Below, piece by piece: positions 44,685 to 52,384 of a stretch of 64,000 bases of DNA. Below the pieces are notes generated by a model. That model did no database searches, was not told the DNA's origin, and saw only the letters and a program-made list of their open reading frames with translations. How positions within the stretch are numbered: position 1 is the stretch's first letter; each line of letters opens with the position of its first letter. Origin of the DNA: Burkholderia stagnalis (lineage in GTDB: Bacteria; Pseudomonadota; Gammaproteobacteria; Burkholderiales; Burkholderiaceae). A program made the translations under genes and the position numbers. The stretch spans positions 248,001 to 312,000 of the forward strand of contig NZ_CADESW010000006.1 of assembly GCF_902830275.1 (NCBI RefSeq), given 5' to 3'.

Positions 44685-44984
44685 TTGGACTCTTCTTCGG
44701 TTCATCGCGCCGGCCCGCGCTTCAAGCTCGGCCGGATTCTCGCCACGCCCGGCGCGCTTGAGGTTATCGCCGACGCGCGCATTTCGATCGTCGATCTGCT
44801 GATCCGGCACATGAGCGGTGACTGGGGCGATCTGCCCGACTCCGATCGAGAACAAAACGATGCCGCAATCACGACCGGCCGGAGGATTCTGTCGAGCTAC
44901 ACGCTCCCCGGCGGCCGTACGGTCTGGCTTATCACGGAAGCCGATCGCTGCACGACGACCTTTTTGCTGCCGGGCGACTACTGA
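44685..44984 (+). CDS. Unknown small protein (99 aa)
   Basis: 99 residues, probably starting at the TTG at 44685 with GGAG nine bases upstream. The pattern FKLGRILATPGALE near 12-25 and LIRHMSGDWGDL near 39 recalls small plasmid/ICE proteins sometimes misnamed type I restriction subunits; no methylase motif is present. Ends ten bases before the convergent XRE gene. Confidence 0.65.
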   Translation: MDSSSVHRAGPRFKLGRILATPGALEVIADARISIVDLLIRHMSGDWGDLPDSDREQNDAAITTGRRILSSYTLPGGRTVWLITEADRCTTTFLLPGDY

Positions 44985-44993
44985 CAGGGCACA

Positions 44994-45251
44994 TCAACGA
45001 GGCAGCGAGGACATTGGTCGCTCGAGGAGTCGGTCGATAAAGTCGTGTGGGTCTGCCTCTAGGGCACCCAGGAAAGCAAGGAGTTCAATTACGTCCAAGC
45101 GACGACTGCCGCTTTCGACCTTCGATACGAAACCTTGCGGGCGGCCGATACGGTCGGCCACGTCCTGCTGAAGCAGTCCGCGTGCTTTGCGCAGCTCCGT
45201 CAGGAGCGTTGCGATGCGCTGATAACGAGGATCGTGAAGGGGATGGGCCAT
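44994..45251 (-). CDS. XRE-family helix-turn-helix repressor
   Basis: 85 residues, essentially one Cro/CI-type helix-turn-helix (about 13-68: LRKARGLLQQDVADRIGRPQ, with recognition-helix residues FVSKVESG). It diverges from the next gene over only 65 bases with phased half-sites between them, so it probably represses itself and that gene. Confidence 0.88.
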   Translation of the reverse strand: MAHPLHDPRYQRIATLLTELRKARGLLQQDVADRIGRPQGFVSKVESGSRRLDVIELLAFLGALEADPHDFIDRLLERPMSSLPR

Positions 45252-45264
45252 CCAAAAATACTAA

Positions 45265-45290
45265 ATCCGCATCTAGGATATTCCACATCC
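45265..45290. promoter_or_regulatory. Candidate XRE operator with phased half-sites
   Basis: ATCC-N7-GGAT-N7-ATCC: three half-sites starting at 45265, 45276 and 45287, each 11 bases apart, in the 65-base divergent spacer. Spacing of one DNA turn puts all on one face. Function as operator is inferred. Confidence 0.55.
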
Positions 45291-45316
45291 GTATACGTTA
45301 TATTTCAGGAGAAACC

Positions 45317-45670
45317 ATGTTCATGAGTCTGTGGTTCGCAGCGTCTGCCGCGACGGCCCTGGGCATCGCTTCAGATATGCAATGCCTCGGGGTCAATTGC
45401 GTCGGAACGTCACTCAAGGGTTGGCTGTTGGCCTGTGCCTGCGCGGGGCCGATTGCGGCAGGCGTCTACATCTATCGGCGGCGCGCCGTTTGGCGGTCAC
45501 TCATCACTGCGGTGTGGCAAGCCGTCGGCGACGAGTCGCACCCGATGCATGAGAGGCGACAGCGTCTGTTGGCGTTACGTCAAACGGGCGTCATCAGCCG
45601 GCGAGTCTTTCTCGCTTGTTGGGAACAGCTCAAGGACGAAGAACGGTTTCCGGGGGTGCGCAACCGATAG
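45317..45670 (+). CDS. Unknown membrane protein (117 aa)
   Basis: 117 residues from the ATG at 45317 with AGGAGA just upstream. Two hydrophobic segments (about 3-18 and 32-50) precede a basic, soluble tail with a SHOCT-like helix-hairpin (HERRQRLLALRQTGVISRRV, near 80-100). It is the probable target of the divergent XRE repressor. Function unknown. Confidence 0.65.
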   Translation: MFMSLWFAASAATALGIASDMQCLGVNCVGTSLKGWLLACACAGPIAAGVYIYRRRAVWRSLITAVWQAVGDESHPMHERRQRLLALRQTGVISRRVFLACWEQLKDEERFPGVRNR

Positions 45671-45766
45671 CTGCCTAGCGCGATCGCGCATGAGCCGCGC
45701 ATGTCGTTTGGGCAATCAAAGCATCGCTCCCGCTTCAGCGGAGCGTCGTTCAAAGGAAATGAAAAG

Positions 45767-47536
45767 GTGAAAATGAGCCATACCAAGGGGTTTGCCAAGC
45801 TGGCATCGGTCGTCGCAGTCGGAGCGGCGCTCACGGCATGCGGGGGCGGTGGAGGATCTGGTACCAGTACGACGACAGTCACCACAAATACCCAGCTCAC
45901 GGGCAAGGCGATCGACGGCTACCTGGCAGGCGCTACTGTCTGCTTCGATAACGGTCACGGTGCGTGCGATCCCAGCCTGCCCTCCACCACGACCGACGCC
46001 AGCGGCAATTACACCCTCAACGTTTCCAGCAACGTAACCGGCAAGCAGGTCGACGTGCTCGTCACCTCGGACACGACCGACGGCGGCAACAAGTTCACCA
46101 GCACGTTCGCGATGTCGGCGATCGTGTCCGGCAACTCGCAAAACGTCACGCCGCTCACGACGATGGTGGTCGCGCAGCTCAAGGCCGGGAAGTCGCAAGC
46201 GGACGCGATCACAGCTGTGCAGAACCTCATCGGCAGCAGCGTTGATCCGAATGCGGACTACGTCGGCAACGGCGACACAGGCACGGCAGCTACTGCCGCT
46301 AGCATGGTCAGTCACATGACGGCGCTCGCCGGCCAGGGGCCGATCTCGTGGTCGCAAGTGCAGGCAACCATGAACGCGTACGCTGCAAAAGGGTCGGTGA
46401 TCGGCGTGCAGCAATCCGATGTCGATGCACAGCTCACTAATCCAGCCTATAGCACGCTGGTCGATGCGACGACGGCACTCGCTAGTCCGCTTTATACCGT
46501 TGATGGAGACCTTTCGCAGTTCATCGTCGGAAGCAGCATTTCGGCGGCGCTCTCGCCTGTTCGCGAAAACGTCACGCTCTCGGGTTCGACGCTTTCGGTT
46601 ACGCAAGAGGTTCAGAGCAACGGAGCCTGGTCGGCGGCCTCGCCGGTCGGCAGCTACGACGCGGGTTTCAGTGGTTCGTGGTTGTCCAATGACGCTGGGG
46701 TCGGTGCTTACCTAATGAAAGCGGACGGTACATGGACGAACTGGCTGACGGCTGCGCAGTTGCATCCGTCGTACAGCCTATCCACAGTCGGCTCCAAGCT
46801 CGTCGGCACCGACCCGAACACGGGGGACGTTGTCACGGTCACCTATCGGACAATCGATGTCAGCGGCCAACCGCTCTCGAGCGCGCTGCAGATCGACTAC
46901 CGCAATCCCGTCCGCGGAGCCATGACGGGCACCTTCCCGTCCGGGACGACCGCCTACCTTGCTACAACCGCCTACTCGAACGATCGCCTGATGCTCGTCA
47001 ACCAAGGGCTCGGTATGCCTTGGATCAACGGCGCAGACGTGAACTCGTCGACGGTCGTCAACGGCTCTGTTCTGTACAGCCTCGGCGACCCGGCGACGAC
47101 CTACACGACGGTGCAACAGGCCGTTGGGACGCAGACGGACATCGCCGGCGGGTGCCTGCTGCTAAGCATTCAGGAAGGCGGTGTCGCTCAAGTGGTCAAA
47201 AGCGGCAAGTCGGGATGTAACTACAGCAATGTACCGCTCTCGTTCCCGGTTACGGGCAGTTGGTCCGTCTATTCGCGCAATGCGAACGTCATCACGATCG
47301 GCCTGCCGAAATCCGTTGGCGCACCAACCGTGCCGATCGATGACGGCATCAAGAACGTGATCAACGCTGGTGGTTCGCTCGTCGTCGGTCTAATGAACGG
47401 CAAGCTCATGGGCGGCTTCATGCTGCCGGCCAATCAGCCGATGACCGCCGCTCAGTTCCCGTCAGCGACGACCGACACTATCGCAACGTCCATGCGCGCC
47501 GCGGCCGCGAGCCTGAGCATCCAACAAAACCCATAA
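45767..47536 (+). CDS. Large lipoprotein with carboxypeptidase-regulatory-like domain
   Basis: 589 residues from the GTG at 45767; the ATG two codons later is equally likely. A signal peptide ends in lipobox LTAC followed by Gly5, so the mature protein is lipidated. A beta-rich Ig-like module follows (about 45-110: GKAIDGYLAGATVCFD), resembling carboxypeptidase-regulatory domains, then a long repetitive Ser/Thr/Gly-rich beta region. Probably an outer-membrane surface lipoprotein. A hairpin terminator follows directly. Confidence 0.75.
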   Translation: MKMSHTKGFAKLASVVAVGAALTACGGGGGSGTSTTTVTTNTQLTGKAIDGYLAGATVCFDNGHGACDPSLPSTTTDASGNYTLNVSSNVTGKQVDVLVTSDTTDGGNKFTSTFAMSAIVSGNSQNVTPLTTMVVAQLKAGKSQADAITAVQNLIGSSVDPNADYVGNGDTGTAATAASMVSHMTALAGQGPISWSQVQATMNAYAAKGSVIGVQQSDVDAQLTNPAYSTLVDATTALASPLYTVDGDLSQFIVGSSISAALSPVRENVTLSGSTLSVTQEVQSNGAWSAASPVGSYDAGFSGSWLSNDAGVGAYLMKADGTWTNWLTAAQLHPSYSLSTVGSKLVGTDPNTGDVVTVTYRTIDVSGQPLSSALQIDYRNPVRGAMTGTFPSGTTAYLATTAYSNDRLMLVNQGLGMPWINGADVNSSTVVNGSVLYSLGDPATTYTTVQQAVGTQTDIAGGCLLLSIQEGGVAQVVKSGKSGCNYSNVPLSFPVTGSWSVYSRNANVITIGLPKSVGAPTVPIDDGIKNVINAGGSLVVGLMNGKLMGGFMLPANQPMTAAQFPSATTDTIATSMRAAAASLSIQQNP

Positions 47537-47553
47537 GGACGCGCGTCCTTTTT
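47535..47553 (+). terminator. Terminator after the large lipoprotein
   Basis: A 16-base perfect palindrome AAGGACGCGCGTCCTT (47535-47550) followed by TTT; it starts in the stop codon. The stem is 6 bp with a GCGC loop. Confidence 0.75.
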
Positions 47554-47581
47554 CGCTCCCGACGGCCTTCCCTCGGGAGCG
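47554..47581 (+). promoter_or_regulatory. GC hairpin before the second lipoprotein gene
   Basis: A perfect 9-bp stem (47554-47562 with 47573-47581) with a 10-base loop, 21 bases before the ATG at 47603. Possible leader hairpin or second terminator. Confidence 0.5.
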
Positions 47582-47602
47582 ATTCCATCACTACCAGACA
47601 TC

Positions 47603-48259
47603 ATGAAACAATCCAGCCGACTTGCCACGACAACCCTCGCGATCGTCACCGCCGCGGCGCTTTCAGCCTGCTCGAACGGCCCTTCCGACAGCGACGCCAA
47701 GGCTGCCATCCAAGCGTCCCTGGGAGGCTGCGAATACCTTTCGATCGACCACTTCGAGAAAGTCAACGGTACGCCGCAGGGCGATGGTCATTATCTCGTA
47801 GACGTGAAATACACGGTGTCGATGAAGCCAACGCCCGACATCAAGGCTTATGCCAGCGAAAAGTACGCAGAGGAGGTCGACAACCTGAAAAAGCAACTCG
47901 CACATGCGCATGATGTCGAGAACGCCTGGAAAGCTGATCAACAGGCTTGGATGCAGGCGAACCCCGGGCAGGACGCCGCCGCGTATGAAGTCGCCCACCA
48001 GGACGGCTGGGCCGACTATCAGAAGGTCATGCCGCTCCTTCTCGGGGGCGACCAGCTCGTGAATAACGCACCGCGAACAGCCAAGGCGGCTATGGAGCGC
48101 GCCATGCGACAAAGCTGCCCCAACGTCAACTCGTCGCTGCTCGACAACTTCTTTAACGGGAACGAGCCTGTCGAGCAGTATGCGGACGGGATTGAAGAAA
48201 CCTTCAACGGCAAAATCGCCATGACGAAGACGGACAACGGTTGGCAAGAGGACCGGTAA
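47603..48259 (+). CDS. Lipoprotein (218 aa)
   Basis: 218 residues with a signal peptide ending in lipobox LSAC (Cys near 23). The mature part is soluble, with a charged helical stretch (about 90-125) that may be coiled, and a second Cys near residue 37 and one near 170. No known domain; similar short lipoproteins are common in Burkholderia islands. It lies 66 bases after the larger lipoprotein gene. Confidence 0.75.
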   Translation: MKQSSRLATTTLAIVTAAALSACSNGPSDSDAKAAIQASLGGCEYLSIDHFEKVNGTPQGDGHYLVDVKYTVSMKPTPDIKAYASEKYAEEVDNLKKQLAHAHDVENAWKADQQAWMQANPGQDAAAYEVAHQDGWADYQKVMPLLLGGDQLVNNAPRTAKAAMERAMRQSCPNVNSSLLDNFFNGNEPVEQYADGIEETFNGKIAMTKTDNGWQEDR

Positions 48260-48445
48260 AGCGCCGTGCAGCACGGCCCTCCGACACCGACGTCGCAATA
48301 ACTTGCGGATATAGCGAGGCGAGCCGCAAGGCGCGCCTCGTCGCCTCAGTACACGATTTTTTTTGCCCGATCGGACTGGCAAGGGTCGGTTCTATAGTGC
48401 AACAGCGGTTCCGGCATGCCCCTCGGATTCGTCGGAACCGATTTT

Positions 48446-48475
48446 GCCGGCCGGACCACCGGTCGGCACTTTTTT
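48446..48475 (+). terminator. Terminator between convergent genes
   Basis: A 9-bp stem with one G-T type mismatch (48446-48454 with 48459-48467), 4-base loop, then AC and six T (48470-48475). It is 187 bases beyond the lipoprotein stop; I see no gene in the interval 48260-48445. Confidence 0.65.
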
Positions 48476-48501
48476 CGGCGCCTATCAAATCCGAGCTGCA
48501 C

Positions 48502-50160
48502 CTAAGAAACCGTCACATCATCGGCTCCATTCATCCGCGCTCGGCGTTCCGCTTCCTGCATGGCTGAATCGGTTTCCTTGGGCGTCAATCGTCGCTCTTT
48601 CAAACGTGCCCACCGGGCCACGTTCCGTTGATCTTGCGCCTCCAATTCGGCCAGCCGCTCCTTCCACGCCGCTCGTCCCCACAGTAAGGGCTTTTGTTGC
48701 TGGTGCGGTGCCAGGGCATCATTCCGAAACGCGGATACGAGCGTAGCTGCAGCGCTTATCTGCTCAAGCACAATTGCATCGTATTCCTTCTGCACAGCGG
48801 CCAACCACGCTCGCCGCCGCGCATCCGATTTTGCCTCGCTCGGTCGCTTCGCCGCAGCAAGCTCGCTTGCAGAGAGCTTTGTCGCACCGTTTGCTGCCTC
48901 ATCGGCAAGCACCGCCGCCTGCCGCAACACTGTCGCAGCTTCCGATTTCGTTGTAAGCGGCTGCAAGCCCTGTACTCCCTTATTCGGCTCACGGCCCGGA
49001 AGCAGTGCGACCCCAGCCCCCGGCGACCGCACATTAGCGATCGATTCAGTCACGCGCATGGGCAGATCGGACTCGCGCGCGTCATGCGTTATCTCGAACG
49101 CCCTCTCGGTGCCAACATTCGAACCGCTCTCGGCTATCGGCCCATCTCTGTCTGGCTTATTAAGAGCAGATTGCGAGAAATCTTCCTGCACTGGCTGAGC
49201 CTTCTTGGACGACTGGCGCCGGACGAACAAATCGGTCAGGTTTTCCTCGTCGAAACGCAGCTCGTACCAGTCCTTGACGGATTCCGGCTGACCATATCCG
49301 TACCACTTCACCGAAAATCCTTTTTCCACTGCGCGCTCCAGTTGCGCGATCAGCTCGCGACGCGCACCCCGCTGGCTTGCCGGCTCTTGATCGGCCCGAA
49401 TCCGCACGTGAAACGGCCGGCCGTGCTTGTCTTGATCATCCGCTCTCCCACGCCGAGTGGCGTCGATCCGATACCCTTCGTCCGTGACGCTCACGCTACC
49501 CTCGCCGTAATAGACTCGCGGCGTAGATCGAACAGGGAAAAATAGATCATGGAATGCTTGGTCATAGCGCATCGATGCGCCGCGTAGGTCGATTTCGGTG
49601 CTAAACACCGCTTTAATCCAATCACGCCGCTGCTTTTCCGACCACTTTTTGTTGTCTCGCAATTGATACGACTGCCGTATCGTACCGAGGTGAGCTTCGG
49701 CAAGCGACTGCACCAAAGACACACTGAAACGGGCGCGTTGGTGCATATCGCCAGCATCAACGCGACGCCGCTTCACTTCATCCGGGGACGGCTCCGCCGT
49801 CCGCTCGATGCGGCGCGGGCGGCTTGCCTGTTCGGGGGGGGCTATATACTCAATCAGTCGCGTTGGCAAAGTGAAGAGCTGTTTCTCGATCTTCCTTACC
49901 GGCCCCTCGGCGACCGGTAGCTTGCCACCTTTCGCAGGGTTCCCGTCACAACCGTGCCGATGTGGTTCTTTCTCTCGGAAGTGCGGGCTGCGAGCCAACT
50001 CCTCTTCTGCCGGCTTGTAGATCAGGATCGCGAATACCTGAATCCCACAAAACGGACACCAAAATTTGTCGTGTTTCGTCTCGTCACGAAGGAACAAATC
50101 TCGGTAATACCAGGCTGAATGAAACGCGCCGAACGGAACAAGAGAAGCGACTTCTGACAT
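48502..50160 (-). CDS. CoiA-like zinc-finger protein (552 aa)
   Basis: 552 residues. Near the N-terminus CPFCG (Cys35, Cys38) is followed by HFREKEPHRHGC (His60, His67/69, Cys71), the layout of the zinc finger seen at the start of CoiA-type competence proteins, which carry a nuclease-like domain. I do not see an obvious PD-(D/E)XK site later. The middle is beta/alpha mixed, and the C-terminal third is a charged, Ala-rich coiled region. It diverges from the Gabija-like pair over 199 bases. Function unknown; nucleic-acid related is likely. Confidence 0.62.
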   Translation of the reverse strand: MSEVASLVPFGAFHSAWYYRDLFLRDETKHDKFWCPFCGIQVFAILIYKPAEEELARSPHFREKEPHRHGCDGNPAKGGKLPVAEGPVRKIEKQLFTLPTRLIEYIAPPEQASRPRRIERTAEPSPDEVKRRRVDAGDMHQRARFSVSLVQSLAEAHLGTIRQSYQLRDNKKWSEKQRRDWIKAVFSTEIDLRGASMRYDQAFHDLFFPVRSTPRVYYGEGSVSVTDEGYRIDATRRGRADDQDKHGRPFHVRIRADQEPASQRGARRELIAQLERAVEKGFSVKWYGYGQPESVKDWYELRFDEENLTDLFVRRQSSKKAQPVQEDFSQSALNKPDRDGPIAESGSNVGTERAFEITHDARESDLPMRVTESIANVRSPGAGVALLPGREPNKGVQGLQPLTTKSEAATVLRQAAVLADEAANGATKLSASELAAAKRPSEAKSDARRRAWLAAVQKEYDAIVLEQISAAATLVSAFRNDALAPHQQQKPLLWGRAAWKERLAELEAQDQRNVARWARLKERRLTPKETDSAMQEAERRARMNGADDVTVS

Positions 50161-50359
50161 GCGATTACCTGTAACGAAGGTTGTAGGTCAGGCAGGTCCG
50201 ATTGTCCCAGAAAACCGATGATGCCGTGGACGCCGATCTCGGTCTGCACCCTATTCGGGGAATGCTCCTTCGCGATAACATTGGATACCAACACCAACCT
50301 TACGGGGCCCGTGCTCATCCGCACGGCGAGGAACCAACGAATCTGCCGGGGAAGTTAGC

Positions 50360-52384
50360 ATGTATTTGAAGCGCATTCGCGCACGCAACTTTCGTGTGTT
50401 TGGCGACGGCACTACCGCACCCGAATTGAACTGGGAACTGAATCCCGGCCTGAACATATTGGTTGGGGAAAACGACGCAGGGAAATCGGGGATCGTGGAC
50501 GCCATCCGTCAAGTTTTGCTCACGACGAGCTACGAGAGCGTTCGACTCTTTGAGCACGATTTCCATATCCATGGCTCTCTCAGGGCCCAAAGCTTGTTCA
50601 TTGAGGCTACACTGAGTGACCTGTCAAAGGAGCAGCAGGGCGCCGTCCTCGAGTGGCTCACTCTCGAGAACGATGGCACGTGCTCACTCATCGTCCACCT
50701 CCATGCCAAGTTCTTTCCCGCACAAGCCACCAAGCGCGCCCGCGTCGACATCATCGTACGGGCGGGAAAAGATGGCACCGGCCCCGAAATTGGCTATGCC
50801 GTCCGAGAACTTATCCGCGCAACCTACTTGCGCCCACTTCGGGATGCAGAGGCCGAGTTGCGGCCGGGCCGCCAGTCCCGCCTCTCGCAAATCCTAGCCG
50901 CGCATAACGACATCGCCGGACAAGAGGTCAACGATTTCTCGAAGAGCGCTCCCGGAACGGTGCCCGAGAATTTGGTCGGGCTGATGGCATTCGCCCAGCA
51001 CCACCTCGGCGAGCACAAGGTCATAAAGGGCGTGCAGGAAGATATCAACCAAAATTACCTCGGCGAATTCTCCTTCACGGGTGACCGACTGGAATCGAGG
51101 ATTCGAATCGCGCCCGACCTCTCTCTGACGCCCATCCTTGAGAAGTTTGAACTGTCGCTTTTGCCAAGCGGATCGGTTCATCCGGACGAACGCTGCGTTC
51201 GAGGCCTCGGCTATAACAATGCGCTCTTCATGGCAACCGAGTTGGTCCTACTTCGTGACGGCGATGAGCTCGCGCTGCTGCTCGTCGAAGAGCCAGAAGC
51301 GCATTTGCATCCGCAGCTTCAAGACCGGGTCATGGACCTGCTCAAGCAGCATTCCAAGGAACCGATGGACGGGAAGCGACGCGTTCAGGTAGTGATGACC
51401 ACACATAGCCCATCGTTGGTGTCGAGCGCCGACATCGAGACAATGACCCTGGTACACAAAGGGCAGACGTATCCCTTGTCCTCTGGACACACGATGCTGC
51501 AGAAGACTGATTACTCCTTCTTGCAGCGCTTCATTGATGCCACCAAAGCAAACCTGTTCTTCGCTCGCGGCGTTTTGATGGTCGAGGGGCCAGCTGAAGC
51601 GATTCTGCTTCCGACACTCGCGGACGCCTGCGGTCGGTCGTTCTCGAAACATGGCGTCTCCCTCGTCAATGTAGGGCATACCGGCCTTTATCACTACGCG
51701 CGCGTCCTACAACGTCAGAACCCAAACCCTGAGTACCCGGTCCCCGTTGTCTGCCTCACTGACCGCGACATCGTTCCGGACGTTGCCAGCACCTACGTGG
51801 AAAAGCCAAAGAAGGGAAAGCGATTCGAGGCCGATTACGATGCGCAAGACATAGCCGACCTCGTTCAGCGCAAGAAGAACCGAGCTCAGGGAGGCAAGAC
51901 CATCGTGTGCGTTTCGGACCGCTGGACGCTGGAATACGATCTCGCGCTCAGCGGCTGCGCCGAGGTGATGTACATTGCCATCTCCCTCGCAGAAATGGCA
52001 GAGACCAAGGGAGAGAAACTCAGCGATGGGGATGAGAAACTTGCCAAGGCTGCGGCCGAGGCATCATGGAGTACCCTTCAGTCAGCAAAGCACACTGCTG
52101 AGAAACTCGCGTCCATCATCTATCAGCCGCTATTCGAGAAAAAGGCATCGAAGGCCATCGCCGCCCAGTATGCCGCCCAGTTGCTCGCGTCGGGAAAATA
52201 CGGCGAGGGTGACACACTCTTTAAAAAGCTGCCTCAGTATCTGCAAGACGCGCTCGCTCATCTGACCACGGCGCCAGCCGCGCCCGGCGCTGCGACCGGT
52301 TTGTCGGCCCCGAGCGTTCCAGTCGCATCGACGGCCCCCGTGGTCCCTACAGGAACCGGTGCAGACGCAGGAGCTACTGCATGA
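50360..52384 (+). CDS. gajA: Gabija-like OLD/TOPRIM nuclease (GajA)
   Basis: 674 residues. OLD-family architecture: an N-terminal ABC-type ATPase with Walker A GENDAGKS (36-43) and a Walker B region LLVEEPEAHLHPQ near 309, then a C-terminal TOPRIM domain with VEGPAEAILLP near residue 408 holding the catalytic glutamate, and later acidic residues CLTDRDIVPD. GajA nicks DNA when nucleotides are depleted. It overlaps the helicase gene by ATGA, the hallmark pair of Gabija anti-phage systems. It is longer than the B. cereus GajA (578 aa), with an Ala/Pro/Thr-rich tail. Confidence 0.85.
   Translation: MYLKRIRARNFRVFGDGTTAPELNWELNPGLNILVGENDAGKSGIVDAIRQVLLTTSYESVRLFEHDFHIHGSLRAQSLFIEATLSDLSKEQQGAVLEWLTLENDGTCSLIVHLHAKFFPAQATKRARVDIIVRAGKDGTGPEIGYAVRELIRATYLRPLRDAEAELRPGRQSRLSQILAAHNDIAGQEVNDFSKSAPGTVPENLVGLMAFAQHHLGEHKVIKGVQEDINQNYLGEFSFTGDRLESRIRIAPDLSLTPILEKFELSLLPSGSVHPDERCVRGLGYNNALFMATELVLLRDGDELALLLVEEPEAHLHPQLQDRVMDLLKQHSKEPMDGKRRVQVVMTTHSPSLVSSADIETMTLVHKGQTYPLSSGHTMLQKTDYSFLQRFIDATKANLFFARGVLMVEGPAEAILLPTLADACGRSFSKHGVSLVNVGHTGLYHYARVLQRQNPNPEYPVPVVCLTDRDIVPDVASTYVEKPKKGKRFEADYDAQDIADLVQRKKNRAQGGKTIVCVSDRWTLEYDLALSGCAEVMYIAISLAEMAETKGEKLSDGDEKLAKAAAEASWSTLQSAKHTAEKLASIIYQPLFEKKASKAIAAQYAAQLLASGKYGEGDTLFKKLPQYLQDALAHLTTAPAAPGAATGLSAPSVPVASTAPVVPTGTGADAGATA

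Noticed and set aside
44685-44984. Type I restriction M subunit
   Set aside because: Small proteins like this may carry that label, but no SAM or catalytic motif is present in 99 residues.
48241-48567. Plus-strand 108-codon frame after the small lipoprotein
   Set aside because: Contains a terminator hairpin and overlaps the convergent gene; Arg-rich translation without features.
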